Shown here in pieces: positions 46,640 through 58,424 of a DNA stretch of 64,000 bases; the first letter of the stretch is position 1, and each line of letters begins with the position of its first letter. The DNA lies in NCBI GenBank assembly GCA_963920525.1, contig OY986439.1, positions 31,875,819 to 31,939,818 of the forward strand, read 5' to 3'. A program made the position numbers and the translations under genes. The DNA comes from Dichetophora obliterata. Lineage: Eukaryota; Arthropoda; Insecta; Diptera; Sciomyzidae. Below the pieces are notes generated by a model that was not told where the DNA came from, made no database searches, and was given only the letters and a program-made list of their open reading frames with translations.

Positions 46640-49050
46640 GCCTGAGACTGCTGGGTAGGATGGACCCTAAAAATGTGTTTTTTATTTTATACTTCTTGTG
46701 CATGTGCTGGCAGTGCTAACGGGTCGCTGATTTTGAATCTCATGTTACAATTGAAGGGCTTATTGCAAAAACGTAATAAGCCACAAGATCTAAAAAATCA
46801 ATTTTTTTAGGCTGCATACATTAATGAATGTATTGCCAGCAACCACTGAAGAGATTTTGGCTATTTCTTATTAATTTTATAACCTATCTGTAAAAGTATT
46901 CGTGTTCAATTCCATTTCTTCATACAAAAATAATTTTTTTCAAAACTTTTTTATTTAAAAATATTTTTTATGTGGCTTATCATGCTCTCGCAATAAGACC
47001 TTCAATTTCCCAAAAGTTTTTTTTGGCACAGGGTGGACCCTGAATATGTATTTTATTGTTTTTTTATACTTTTTGTAGATGCGCTGATCGCTGATTTCGA
47101 ATCTTATGTCAGAATTTAAAAAACTTACACTAGGGTGGACTGTAAAAATGTTTTTTTATTTTATTTTATACTCTTTGTATATGTGCTAGCAACATAGGGG
47201 GTCGCTGATTTCGAACCTGATGTAAGAATTTCAAAAACTTTTTTGACACTAGGGTGGATCCAAAAAAAGTGTTTCTTGGCTTCATACTTTTAGTAGATGC
47301 GCGATCGCTGATTTCGAATCTGATGTTAGATCTTCAATACGTTTTTTTGACACTAGGGTGGACCCTAAATTTTTTTTGCTTTTTACTCTTTGTGTATGTG
47401 CTGGCAGTATTAAGGGCTCACTGATTTCGAACCTGACGTAAGAATTCAAAAAAGTTTTTTGACACTAGGGTGGACCCGAAAAATGTGTTTTTTGGCTTCA
47501 TACTCTTTGTAGATGCGCGATCACTGATTTCGAATCTGATGTTGGAATTTCAATCATTTTTTTGACACTAGGGTGGACCCTAAAAATGTTTTTATTTTAT
47601 TTTATACTCTTTGTATATGTGCTAGCAACATAAGGGGTCGCTGATTTCGAACCTGATGCAAGAATTTCAAAAATTTTTTTGACACTAGGGTGGACCCGAA
47701 AGAATGTGTTTCTTGGCCTCGTACTCTTTGTAGATGCGCGATCGCTGATTTCGAGTCTCATATTAGAATTTCAAAAAGTTTTTGAACACTAGGGTGGACC
47801 CTAAAAATTTTTTTTGCTTTTTACTCTTTGTGTATGTGCTGGCAGTATTAACCCATAAACAGCCAAATGAAAAGTAAAAGTGAAAAGTCCAAAAAATGTT
47901 TATTTTACAATAGAAAACAAACTAAAATAGCAAAAAGAATTTTTTTATTTTTTTTTATTTTTATTTTAAGAAAACATATTTAAAAAAAAAAGATGAGAAA
48001 CAAATGGAATTGGCCCGCTTAACAATTGGCAATTAACAAAAAAATTCACTTAATCTTAACAACAAAGTAAACTTTAAAAGTTAAAAATATTTTGCTGTAC
48101 TCAAATGAGTACAGTGGCGCTAAATGGGTTAAGGGGTCACTGATTCGATCCTGATGTAAAAATTCAAAAAAGTTTTTTGACACTAGAGTGGACCTGAAAA
48201 AAGAAGCTTGTTGGCTTCATACTCTTTGTAGATGAGCGATCGCTGATTTTAAGTCTGATGAATTAAGAATTTCAAAAAGTTTTTTGACACTAGGGTGGAC
48301 CCTAAAAATGTTTGTTTTTTCTTTATACTCTTTGTGTATGTGCTGGCAGTATTAAGGGGTCACTGATTTCGAGTCTGACGTAAGAATTCAAAAAAGTTTT
48401 TTGACGCTAGGGTGGACCCGAAAAATGTGTTTTTTTGGCTTCATACTCATTGTAGATGCGCGATCACTGATTTCGAATCTGATGTTGGAATTTCAATAAT
48501 TTTTTTTGTCACTAGGGTGGACCCTAAAAATGTTTTATTTTTATTTTATACTCTTTATATATGGCTACCAACATCATGAGGTCGCTGATTTCGAACCTGA
48601 TGCAAGAATTTCAAAAATTTTTTTGACACTAGGGTGGACCCGAAAGAATGTGTTTCTTGGCCTCGTACTCTTTGTAGATGCGCGATCGCTGATTTCGAGT
48701 CTCATATTAGAATTTCAAAAAGTTTTTGAACACTAGGGTGGACCCGAAAAATGTGTTTTTGGCTTCATACTCTTAGTAGATGCGCGATCGCTGATTTCGA
48801 ATCTGAAGTTGGAATTTAAAAAAATTGTTGCCACTAGGGTGGACCCTAAAATGTGCTTTTTACCCTTTGTGTATGTGCTGGCAGTATTAAGGGGTCACTG
48901 CTTTCGATCCTGATGTAAGAATTAAAAAATGTTTGACACTAGGGTGGACCCGAAAAAATGTGTTTTTGGCTTCATATTGTTTGACACTTTTGATTAATAC
49001 TTTTTTATATGTGGTTGGACCCTAAAAATGTGTTTTTTGTTTTATACTCC
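46640..49050 (+). repeat. Satellite array, alternating dimer of about 105-bp units
   Basis: About 18 units, each with GACACTAGGGTGGACCC, a T-rich stretch, TACTCTTTGT, then TCGCTGATTTCGAATCTGATG and AGAATTTCAAAA. Two unit types largely alternate: one with TAGATGCGCGATCGCTG, the other with GTATGTGCTGGCAGTATTAA and GGGGTCACTG. The array is thus mostly a dimeric higher-order repeat. It is interrupted at 47852-48128 by a MITE. Related fragments occur at 4110-4510 and 24290-25080. Confidence 0.93.
47852..48128. mobile_element. piggyBac-type MITE, copy 2, inside the satellite
   Basis: Inverted relative to copy 1 at 35013. TTAA flanks at 47848-47851 and 48129-48132. The satellite unit without an insert reads GGCAGTATTAAGGGGTCACTG (for example near 48343), so the insertion site and duplication can be read directly from neighbouring empty units. 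Confidence 0.95.
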
Positions 49051-49053
49051 TAG

Positions 49054-49164
49054 ATCCAGTTTTCATTCCAACTTTGCAATCAATTCAAGCTCCAAACGAA
49101 GAACATGATGAATGTTCAATTCTCAACATCTTGTTGCGTCATGAAACAAACAGCGCTGGCAACG
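49054..49164 (+). other. Candidate isolated coding exon
   Basis: A 111-bp segment, richer in G and C than its surroundings, lies between an acceptor-like ATACTCCTAG and a donor-like ACG|GTAACT. One frame reads 37 codons with protein-like composition (FIPTLQSIQAPNEEHDECSI, LNILLRHETN). No flanking exons or family are recognised. It may be an exon of a host gene with very long introns, or a transposon relic. Confidence 0.3.
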
Positions 49165-50155
49165 GTAACTGACTATTTTCATCTCTTAAATGAATTTCGA
49201 ATCTTAAAAAAATTAATAATTTTTTTTTTCTAAAATACTGAGTTAAACTTTTTCATTTGATTGTTCATTTACATGAATTGCCTTGAACAAATTATATAAA
49301 AGAAAAATAATAACAACAACAATTTTAAATGATTTTATTTCGAATTACATTTGGAGTTGCAGAAAAAGCGTAAGTAGCTTCGGTCCTGATTAATACTGAT
49401 AGATTTTCTTATAATATGAACATAATATTATTTTTAGAATTAAAAAGTAAAAAACGATAGTAACCTTAAAAAACCTATAATTAATGTAGCGAGTATTATT
49501 TGAAGATTAAACTGAAGATTAATTAAAAAATTCATTTTCAGGTGCACACTGATATTTGGTACCTGATGAAAGAGGGAAAAAATTTCTGCATCAGTAAGTG
49601 AACAAAATGTTGCAAAATATTGAATCGTTTACTAGCAAAGCACTTTAAAAGTTGAGGTTTTTCCTTTTTGCATGCTCGCTGTGATAAGAGTGATTTTTAC
49701 TTTGCATTCCAGTTGCTTTTTTTTAAAGCCAACTTTTAATATAAAATTATATGGAGCCTCAGGTATTTTTGAAACAAAAGTTTTAGTTTTTTTTTATGAA
49801 AAAATGTTTTTAAATGTTTTTATTTGTTTTTCTCCATTTAGCTTCAAAATGTGTGTATTTTGACCATATACTTATGTAGACATATAGTTGGGAGTAGTGT
49901 ATAATATGTTGAAATTGTTATTGTTTTATATAATTATTGATATTACACTAAAACTTGAAGGAAAAAAAAGTTGCGCTTTGTTTGCGCCGTAAAAAATTAA
50001 ATTAGTTTCTAAATATAAAAAAGCACTAATGTGCCGAATTCATATATTATATCGAAATTGATGTACTTTAAACTATTCCTTATATTAATATTCGTTATAA
50101 TATATAATATTATATAATATATAATATTCCTTATATTTGAACAGATTTTTCAATT
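49165..50155. other. Unannotated AT-rich sequence
   Basis: TATAATAT-type simple repeat at 50092-50135; otherwise nothing recognised. Confidence 0.4.
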
Positions 50156-50159
50156 TTTA

Positions 50160-50580
50160 TAAAGTAACTTTGTATGGGAGGGAGGCGTGGTTTTCAAGTG
50201 ATTGAGTTGAATTTCATACTCAAAGTGCATGTTAAATATCAAAGTTCATATGCAAAATTTCTATTAACTACATACCTAGTACATACATTGGTAAATTCAC
50301 TTAGTATGGGATGTAGACGTGGTTTTCATTCTATTTCGTTTATTTTCAAACTTGATATTTATTTTTTAGACACTAGCTTAAGTACCAAATTTAATGACGA
50401 AAGCTTCAAAATTACGGCTGTAATCGTGTCGACAGTGAGACAGACAAACAAACGGGTGGAAAATTTTATTTTCTTATTGGAACCCATTTCAACTAAAAAA
50501 CAAGTCAAAAGTTCCCTCCGTCTTCTAAGTGAATTGATTCCAATTTTGAGGGTTTAATACCCCACTGTGCGACCCTTTTA
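50160..50580. repeat. Dispersed repeat fragment with TATGGGAGG...GCGTGG words
   Basis: TATGGGAGGGAGGCGTGGTTTT (50172) and TATGGGATGTAGACGTGG (50306) are spaced about 130 bp apart. Then come AGACAGACAAACAAACGGG and a terminal GGGTTTAATACCCC. Such strings are common in dispersed fly repeats. The 127-codon open frame through it is probably not a gene. Related in style to the 143-bp satellite, but not clearly the same. Confidence 0.5.
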
Positions 50581-52630
50581 TGTCCGAGAAAAATATTTCA
50601 AAATAGGCCTTGTTCGGCTGCTCTTCGGTCTTAGCTAAAAAAGTTTTTATTTTTACTCGGAATATTTTGGTTAAATTAATACCAAGTAACATTTTTTAAC
50701 AAATCGAAGCTGATTGAGTTATCTAGAATAAGAGTGGTTCTGTTTTGATTAAAAATTTTAGCTAAAAATTACTTTAGCTCTGTCTATTTTTTTTAATAGC
50801 AACAGGAAAAATAAAAAAACCAATTTTTTTTTTCATATATCTGCCTTAACCTTTGTTGTTCTGAAAATTTTTAATGAAAAATAACTATTTACGCAGTAAG
50901 GCTTGAAATTTAACATTTAAAATTAAAATTTTGAATTTTAACATTTAACATGACTGTTGAGTGTTATTCTGCCTCAATAGAGATTGGTACAATCTCAAAA
51001 CAAACTAAGAACCTTTCACTATCTGCTGATAAGAACTTTTTTATTTAAATTCAAGGACGCAAATTTTTGGCGCCATCGCACAGTAAATCGCAATTGCCAA
51101 AAACTTTAAACCAGCAATCAGTAAATCAACCTTCGAGTTGTGGCAACAATAAATTAGGCGCCAACACAAGCTGCACGATAAACGCTCGAAATTATTAACA
51201 CATTAGCACAATTTTCGTGCTCAGCCCAAAACCAATTCAATTAAATCATATTCGTCAGCACACTTTACCTGACCATGCTCCCCCCTCCCTCCCTCCCTCT
51301 ATTGTTACGCCTCTACCCTGCTCTGCCCACAAAGTCTTATCAAAGCTTTCACGCATCAACTTTAGACAGCAAGCACGAGATATGATATCGCATCACATGC
51401 GACATTTTAATTGCTTTTCTATAGTTTTACTATCATAATAAAACCTTTTATGTACAATTTTATGGCTACGACTACAACAATTTTCGGTTTTTTTTTATAA
51501 CCACTTTTCTTGACTACTACTTCGCAGTCGCCGATTTTCAACTGCTGCGCCAGCTACTACCAAACCTTTGCTCTCTTTTCATAGCAAAAAAAAAAAAAAA
51601 AAAATTAAAAAAATTTATAACAAACCATATAAAAATAAAACGTAAAATTTAAACATTTGGCGCCTCATTTCTTATCAATCAGAAAACGTGTAACATGTTG
51701 CTATAAAATATTAATAATAATACAAAAGTACAAACATTTACTTTTTGTGTGTTAAATTGTATTGAGTTAGTACTTAGTTTTTGGTACGGTATTGCTATTT
51801 TTGTTGTTGCTGTCAATCAAAATATTTGATATTTTTATACGAATTTTTTCGCAAAATGTTACAATTTTTTATATTTTTTTTTCAACTTAAACTGTTAAAA
51901 TATTTTATCAGTTGTGATTGCATGTGTATGAACGTTTGTACGTTTTGCCATATACATTCTTTACATTTTTTTTATTTTTTTTGTATCATAAAAGTAAATG
52001 TTTGTGCAGTTTTTCTTCTTCATTGTTATCAGAAAGTATTATTTTAGCAAATAGTATTGTTTTCTTTTCCTACTTTGCAGTTTGGTTTTTTTTTTGTTAT
52101 AATTTTTTGTGCGCCTCATAGTTTGATGTGAACTAGATTAGTTGCTGTGAGTAACAGAAGCGTTTAAATATTGATAAAAGTTCTGTTACGTGGCTGAGTT
52201 TAACCATTAGTTATGTAGAGTTTTTGTATTTTTCCATAAAAAGTTGGTTGCTTGGCTAAAAAAAAAAAATTAAGGCTAAACAGCTGACATTCACGCATGT
52301 GGCAATGATACTGATGAAGTGTTTGCGCTGATACACTGATGATTTGGCTTGAACATCTTTTAAGCAAACTATTATATCACTATTTTAATCAGTATAGCTT
52401 TATAGAAAGCGGTTATATTGACATATTTGAGTAAATAAAATAATAGCGTGAAGTGCATGGGTTCCTTAATTGTTGCTTAAATAAATTTGAATATTGAGCA
52501 GTTTTTTATTGAACACTTTGAAATATCTTTATCGCAAAAGATGGTGGAAAAAGTTCATCATTTATGGCTATTATCATCTCTTAAAACCAGAAATCGCAAA
52601 AACTTGCATGTCATAAGCAAAATTGCACTA
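50581..52630. other. Unannotated sequence with a GC-richer block
   Basis: 51060-51440 is richer in G and C, with a CCCTCCCTCCCTCCCTC run near 51285. It lacks a convincing coding frame and may be an untranslated exon or regulatory sequence. A 20-base A run lies at 51585-51604. The rest is AT-rich with open frames that look random. Confidence 0.35.
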
Positions 52631-52636
52631 ATACTT

Positions 52637-54700
52637 TTTTTATTTATTTGTTTATTTAAGTAATCATAAGTACAATAAGAGCTATGCTCTTTTATAGTAC
52701 AACATAAATGCATAAATATAATTAATTTACATTTAATTTAATTAAAATTAAAATTAATATTCAAATTTAAATTAAAATGAAAATGAATATGAAAATGAAT
52801 AATTTAAAATTAAAAAATTTGAAATGAAAGTTAAAAATGAAGAATAATAACTGTTTAAAACAGAATCTAAAATAATGACCTTAATTTTTAAACAATATTG
52901 GCTATATATTATTTTTTATATTAAAGAATATAAAAAATAAAAAGAATTAAAGTTAAGTTAAGATTGAAAAAGTTTCTGAAACAAAGAATAGATAAAGAAT
53001 AGATAACATAGAGAAGTAAGGAAGTGAAAAGCTATTGAGTAGAGAAAAATGAAAAGATAGATTGCCTAAAAGGACCTCTCCCAGTGACCTTCCTAAGCCA
53101 TCGTGGCAAAGCATTCTACAACCTAATGGCGTTAATGAAAAACAGGTGGGAAGAGTTTAATGAGTTGTGCCTCGGAACAATCAGAACATGGCTTCTACTT
53201 GACATACAAAACTGAAGTTTTCCCATGGATTAGTTTGTGCAGGTAAATACACTTTCTAGCATTTAGGTAAGCAGTTATGTCGCATCCAAGTATTGCATTT
53301 TGGAAACGAGACAAACGATCGTATTTTCGGAGACCATACATAATCTACGTTTAATTTCAGTAGGAGTGACACTAGCAGACATTCTTAAGCTTTGTAGGAC
53401 ACAATCAACTTTTTGGACTATAATATTAACATGGTCTACACAGGACAAAGAAGAATTAATGTAGAAACCTAGATTTAATACTTTCGACACCACAGTCAGT
53501 TTGCTATTGCCAATAAACAGATCAGGGACATCAACGACACAAGTTTTACTTTAACATATAGGAAGAACATACGATTTGGCAGCGTTTAGTTAAAGGCCAT
53601 TACTTTTGGCCCACTCATTGATGCTACTGAGATCCTCATTTAACCTACAACACAGATCATCAAGAAGCCCAGTTCGTCGCGAAAGATAAAGCTGGATATC
53701 ATCCGCATAAGCATGAACAGATGAATTCCGACATACAATAAAGATGTCGTTTATAAAAATTGAAAATAACAGAGGACCTAGTATAGAGCCTTGTGGAACA
53801 TCACTTACTACTAATTTGTATGTCGAGGTTACTTGACCAACCTTAACTCTTTGCATTCTATTACACAAATAACTAGACATTAGATTAACAGCACTATCAC
53901 AGAACCCAAAAAGATACCTAAGCTTTTGACACAAATAACTATGGTTGACTTTATCAAAGGCCTTGGAAAAATCAAGTAAGCTGAGTAAAGTCATAGAGCC
54001 GGTATCATATTCGGGTCGAATATCATCAAGAATCTTTACTACCGCTGAGGAACATCCACGCCCTGCCCTAAAACCAGACTGATAGCGGGATAGCAGTTTT
54101 TTCTCAGAAAGATATTTGCTAATTTGTTGAGCCATAGGTTTTTCACATACCTTTGACAATGGTGACAGTGTACTTATAGGCCTATAATCATTTGCAACAC
54201 ATGTCGGGAAAGGAGGATGTTATAAAGCAATGATTTATAATGTGCGTAAGAGAAGTTATTATGTGAGGTAGTAAAAGTTTAAAGAATTTGATAGGAATGC
54301 CATCCTTTGCAACTGCATTTGATTTTATCTGCATAACACAGTTTACAACATCAATTTTACTAACCGTTTTAAACTTAAAAGACTGTGGTATAGTCAGGTT
54401 TTCACAGGAAAGCGTAGAGGTATCATTAGAGGTAGAAAAAATGTCAACAAAAAAATTATTTAGAATCTCAGGATTTTCATTGCATTCATTACGATTTTTA
54501 TTACATAACCCAAGTCTTTTTATGATGTTCCACAACGTTTTCGAACTAAGGGATAAATCTAGTTTCTCAGAAAAAAAATCGTGTTTTGGCCTGTCTTACT
54601 AACAGAACAGCTTCATTTCTAGCCAAGCGAAAAGATTCCCAGTTTTCAGGAGATGGTCTGATTTTCCATAATGATTTTGCGATGGTCTGATTTTCTGTAA
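52637..54700 (-). mobile_element. LINE (Jockey/CR1-like), 5'-truncated
   Basis: Minus-strand non-LTR element. Its 3' end is at low coordinates, where the minus strand ends in AATAAACAAATAAATAAAAA (about 52657-52638), a poly(A)-type tail. Reverse transcriptase coding runs from about 54690 down to about 53060. The endonuclease and ORF1 are missing, as usual for 5'-truncated insertions. Confidence 0.88.
53060..54690 (-). pseudogene. LINE reverse transcriptase, disrupted
   Basis: The coding trace starts upstream of TLWNIIKRLGLCNKN and runs through KDGIPIKFFKLLLPHI. After a frame change near 54170 it gives RYQSGFRAGRGCSSA, LLDFSKAFDKVNHS, VPQGSILGPLLFSIFINDI and HAYADDIQLYLS. The YADD box and LDFSKAFD hold the catalytic aspartates, so the active site is preserved in sequence. 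A further break near 53500-53590 precedes NLGFYINSSLSCVDHVN and TPTEIKRRL from the thumb/connection region, and the tail is degenerate. At least three lesions; inactive. The style is Jockey/CR1-like; the clade is not fixed. Confidence 0.9.
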
Positions 54701-54889
54701 TTTGTTTCTTTTTTTAATGCTATTAGACACGTATTAGGTGAACCAGGGACAAAATTAATATAATTCATTTCACGAACGATTCACTGCGCTTTCCTCACTC
54801 CTGTACGTTTGAATAAAAACGTTCCAATAAGTTTGAATAATAACGTTTTTCGAAAGATTTCTACATGACCTTATTATTTATTATTGTTA

Positions 54890-55236
54890 ATTTTCTAAGA
54901 TTGAAATACAAGTTCTAAATTTTTGATAGTTTAAGTTTGATTTTAAATACAAATTCTAGTTGTTTGATGTTTTAAAATCGTTTATTGAGCTTTAGGTCAG
55001 GTGAGAACAATTAATTGCTCTAACGAATTTTTTCCAAACAAGCAACAACAACAACAACAACATTTTTTCAATATGAAAAGAAAAACATCACTAGCTGATT
55101 TTATTGCAATTACAATGAGGCTCTGCTAGAGGCCTCATCAGAAATCTTAGTGATCTTGTGGCCACCGGGAATCGAACCCGAGCATGGGTCGTCATGCCAG
55201 CGCATTTTAGCGCATTGCAAATTTCACCGCCTCTGT
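54890..55236 (-). mobile_element. tRNA-derived SINE, GTT-repeat family, copy 1
   Basis: Minus strand. The head near 55236-55160 has a box B GGTTCGATTCC (complement at about 55167-55178). It is followed by GATTTCTGATGAGG, TCAGCTAGTGATG, a (GTT)n run near 55050, AATTCGTTAGAGCAATTAAT and a tail with CTCAATAAACGATTTTAAA. This copy keeps the full tRNA-like head, whereas the copies at 58-60 kb have lost most of box B. Confidence 0.82.
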
Positions 55237-56073
55237 GGTGCAGTATATTTAACATAAGATCACCGAATATTTAACATAAGAGCGCTCAAGTTTTTTTTCT
55301 TCACGAATGAGGAAAGCAAAGTGAAGCGTTCGTCAATTGAAAAGCATTGATGAGGAGGAGTGCAATTTTTCTATTCAATTGAGAGTTTTTGTGAACCCTG
55401 CATAAAATTGTAGTTTATTACGCTCTCTTACGCTCATTACTTTGGAAAGCGTAGAGCATATCACAATGGGTCGGTAGTTTGCAGAGTTCATGGCATCGCC
55501 ATTTTTGGGTATTGGCTGGACATTAGCAACCTTCTTACAATATGAAAATACTCCTGTTCTATAGGAGATGTTTAAAAGATTACTCAAAGGTCGATCCAGC
55601 GGTATGCCATCAGGACCAGAGGCTTTGCTTATGCTGAGGTTTGTAAGAACCTTTTTAGCTGATTTCGTTCTAAAGTAAATCTCTTGCATTGCAAAATCCA
55701 CCCTCAACAAAGGCCACTGGCTTGGTCATCTTTTAAAAGAGTTGTAATCGATGAAAATGTCCAATTCTCTTCTTTTTAGCAAACGACGAAACATTTTTGC
55801 TCCACTTGGGGCAGAACCTATTCTCGAATGCAGGTTTCGTGCAAAAACTTTTCGAGTTTTAAAATTACATTACAGCAATTCCTTGCCTCGATGAGAAGTC
55901 TTTTGGTATAAGTATTCTTTTTAGAACCCCCCCCCCCCATCTGAAAGGCTTCCTCTTTGGACCTGAGTGCAATCCTGCAAGTCTCCTTAAACCATGAGTG
56001 ATCTTTTGGTTTAATGCTTCTCATCTTATTTGTAATGAAAGACCGCATAATGCCCAATAAAAATTTTCTTGTA

Positions 56074-56699
56074 CACGGTTAGAAATCTTGTACTAAAATT
56101 GAAACTTTTCTGTACTACATATAAGTTTACACCAGCTTTGGTTTCAAATCTAGTATTTACAAAATACTAAAAAATGGTTTTAATACAGCTTTGTTTTCAA
56201 ATTTAGTACAAACTTGGATTCAAATATTTTAAAAAAAAATAACGCGAGATTCGATCACACGACATTGAGTTTGTAAACTCACTACTCTAACCACAGAGCT
56301 ATTGGCTTATACATAAAAAGCGCAAAAGATAAACAAACATATGAACCGAGTTGCCTAATATTGAGTCGCAGCATTGCTAGGCCAACTTTTTACGGGTCTT
56401 AATACAAATTTAGTATCCACATGTACTAGAATTTAGTATTATTTGTATTAAAAACAAAAAGTTAAAGAGAGTTGTACTTAAATTGAAACCAAAAAGACTA
56501 AACTTGAAACCAAAAAGCTAAAATTTAAACCAAAAAGCTAAAATTGATGCTGTAATATTTCTTTTGGTTTCAATTCTAGAACAGAAAAGTTTTAAATATG
56601 AGTTAGTATTTGAAAAGTTTCAATTTGAAACCGCAAGGATTAAAAACATGCAGTAATATTTTAGTGGGACTAAAATTTAGTCCAAGATTTCTAACCGTG
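56074..56699. mobile_element. MITE with TA duplication, inserted in the LINE relic
   Basis: Ends CACGGTTAGAAATCTTG at 56074 and its complement CAAGATTTCTAACCGTG ending at 56699, flanked by TA on both sides (GTAC on both if the target is read as 4 bp). This fits a Tc1/mariner-type MITE. The interior is filled with TGGTTTCAA and AACCAAAAA words in both orientations and holds a tRNA-like segment at 56241-56306. Confidence 0.85.
56241..56306 (-). other. tRNA-like segment inside the MITE
   Basis: Minus strand: GCCAATAGCTCTGTGGTTAG carries a good box A (TAGCTCTGTGG). TGAGTTTACAAACTCA resembles an anticodon arm. GTGTGATCGAATCTCGCG resembles a T arm with box B (GATCGAATC). Acceptor pairing is poor (GCCAATA against TAACGCG). 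Not a functional tRNA gene; probably a captured SINE head. Confidence 0.6.
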
Positions 56700-57235
56700 T
56701 ACCATAACAGTCCGCGGCATTCACATTTCTTTTAGCGAAATATAATTTCTAATTGAAGTTGCGATAAAAAGTTATTTAACGTAGACCAATTTGCCTCTGC
56801 ATAAAACCACGCAGTCCTCTTCGGAGCTTTAGGTCAGAAGGTGCCGGGGTAAGATTATTGAAAAACAGCGGAGATGGTGCAATGGTTCGAGTTACCAAGA
56901 GGTGCGTTGACACTCACAACATATTTTTCATGATGTGATGTCAGAAAAAGATCAAGGATATTGAGGCTATGCATATCACATTGAGGAGGAAAAAGTGGGT
57001 TCCTTCACTAGTTTAATCAATTGGTTTGATTCAGTAAACAGCTCAACATATTGCCTAACAGGTGTCAATGGATCCGAGTGACGTAATCAAGAAGGGTTAT
57101 AATCGGCTGCCACAACGGTCTCACTGTCAGGAAACAACCCCAAAATATGCGTAATCGAATCAGAGAGAGAGAGTCCAGTTTATTTAAAGTGGGCTTCCTC
57201 CCTAAATTCGGACTTCTATAAAAAACAGAAATGTA

Positions 57236-57292
57236 ACCATTGACGTAGCAAGCGGGGTAGCAAGGGAGGCAGTTGCCCCCCCCCCCACTTAT
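57236..57292. repeat. Eroded hAT-type end with poly-C
   Basis: ATTGACGTAGCAAGCGGGG followed by GGAGGCAGTTGCCCCCC. The 'TGGCGTAGCNAGGGGG' pattern is frequent at hAT ends. A different end, GGGGCCTTGACATGG then TTAATACGGCCCTG, lies near 57858-57889. The two do not match each other. Confidence 0.35.
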
Positions 57293-57554
57293 TCAGCTAG
57301 ACAAACAATTTCAAAATAAAACTACAAAAGTTATTCAAAATATCAGTTTTTTTTACAACGATAATATTTTTGTATAATAAGTATATTTTGTTCTTCTTTC
57401 TCTCTTCTTGCATGCTTTCGGATAAAAATTTTCTTTCTCTGTGCTTGCAAAACGATAGAACAAAATGTAGAGTTTCTACTGCAATTCCAATTTTTTAGAA
57501 TACTTGTTGCTTTGGTTCTGACTGTGCCTGCATCAGCAGCTCCATCTGAGCGCT

Positions 57555-57852
57555 ATGATAAGTAATTCAGGAGTTAGGGGTTTAGTTGACTTTCTGTCCT
57601 CTAGAGGGGGCCATATCCAATTTATGTCAATTTATGTGACGTCAGCCCATTACCAGCGGGCGATCAAAACGCTTCCAACGATACCTTATTTGTCAAATTA
57701 TGATAAGCAATTTAGAAGTTAAATGTTTTGTTGATTTTATGTCATGTAGAGGACGCCATATAAAATTAAATGTGACGACACAGAGGCTATAACCAGCGGA
57801 GGATAAAAACACTACCAATGGAAGTTAGAAACGGGGCCCCAAAAATTGCATT
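57555..57852 (+). repeat. Two-copy tandem repeat of about 150 bp
   Basis: Copy 1 at about 57555-57698 and copy 2 at about 57700-57825 both contain GATAAGYAATT, TTTTGTTGATTTTATGTC-like text, TAGAGG.GCCATAT, ACCAGCGG and AAAACRCTNCCAA. Diverged; non-coding. Confidence 0.6.
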
Positions 57853-57892
57853 GCCTAGGGGCCTTGACATGGTTAATACGGCCCTGATATTG

Positions 57893-58416
57893 CCTCATAC
57901 AAAGCGACGAACGACCAAGACTGCTTGCAAGACATGCGATTCCAATATATGTGGAGAGCACAAAGTTTAACTTTGCATTTCCTGCTAAAATTAATATATT
58001 TTATAATTTTTTTTTGTGAATTTAAACAATTTAATAAGCAAATCAATTTCATCATGAAGAATATTTTTATGTTTCTATTTTAAATAAAATTATACTTTTT
58101 GACTAAATGCATATAAGGTCCAAAATTCCTTAAAATATTTTAGAAATATTAAGCAAACATTACAAACTAAAGTTTAAATTTCTGTGTTTTTATTTTTATA
58201 AAGCTCTAGTACTATCTTATTTTAAGTTTGGTGGGGGTCCGCTTTGTATTCTTTTTGCAAAATAGGTTTAAAACTAGACTACGTTGATTCGACGTAGATT
58301 ACATAAAACTTGTGTAAGGGTTAAATGTGAGTTTTTTCAGAGCCTTAAAATAAAGTACTTCAGGAGTTTTGAACAAATTTGAAGAGGGCAAAATGGGAGG
58401 AAAATTAAAAAAATCC
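57893..58416. other. Unannotated AT-rich sequence
   Basis: No gene; a GGGGGTCCGCTTTG word near 58233 is transposon-like but isolated. Confidence 0.4.
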
Positions 58417-58424
58417 TAAATGTT

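Larger units (their letters stand above)
55375..57200 (-). pseudogene. Second LINE relic (endonuclease and RT N-terminus)
   Basis: Read on the minus strand from about 57200: an endonuclease C-terminal segment near 57000-56840 with DLFLTSHHEKYVVSVNAPLG followed by NSNHCTI, where SDH is usual. Then, beyond a MITE (56074-56699), KPKDHSWFKETCRIALRSKE at about 56000, a poly-C frame break at 55927-55937, an AKKKRIGHFH-type linker, and the RT start SKASGPDGIP followed by VANVQPIPKNGDAMNSANYR and PIVICSTLSKVM. Part of the RT after PDGIP is missing and the rest of the RT is absent. It differs from the neighbouring LINE in the shared RT segment, so it is a separate element. Confidence 0.82.

Noticed and set aside
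50174..50557. 127-codon open frame
   Set aside because: Sits on a dispersed repeat with TATGGGAGG words and has no protein-family features.
56241..56306. Functional tRNA gene
   Set aside because: Acceptor stem unpaired, anticodon loop of the wrong size, and embedded in a MITE.
57236..57894. One hAT element between TGACGTAGCAAGCGGGG and ACGGCCCTG
   Set aside because: The two ends are not inverted repeats of each other and there is no 8-bp duplication; they are probably ends of two different elements.
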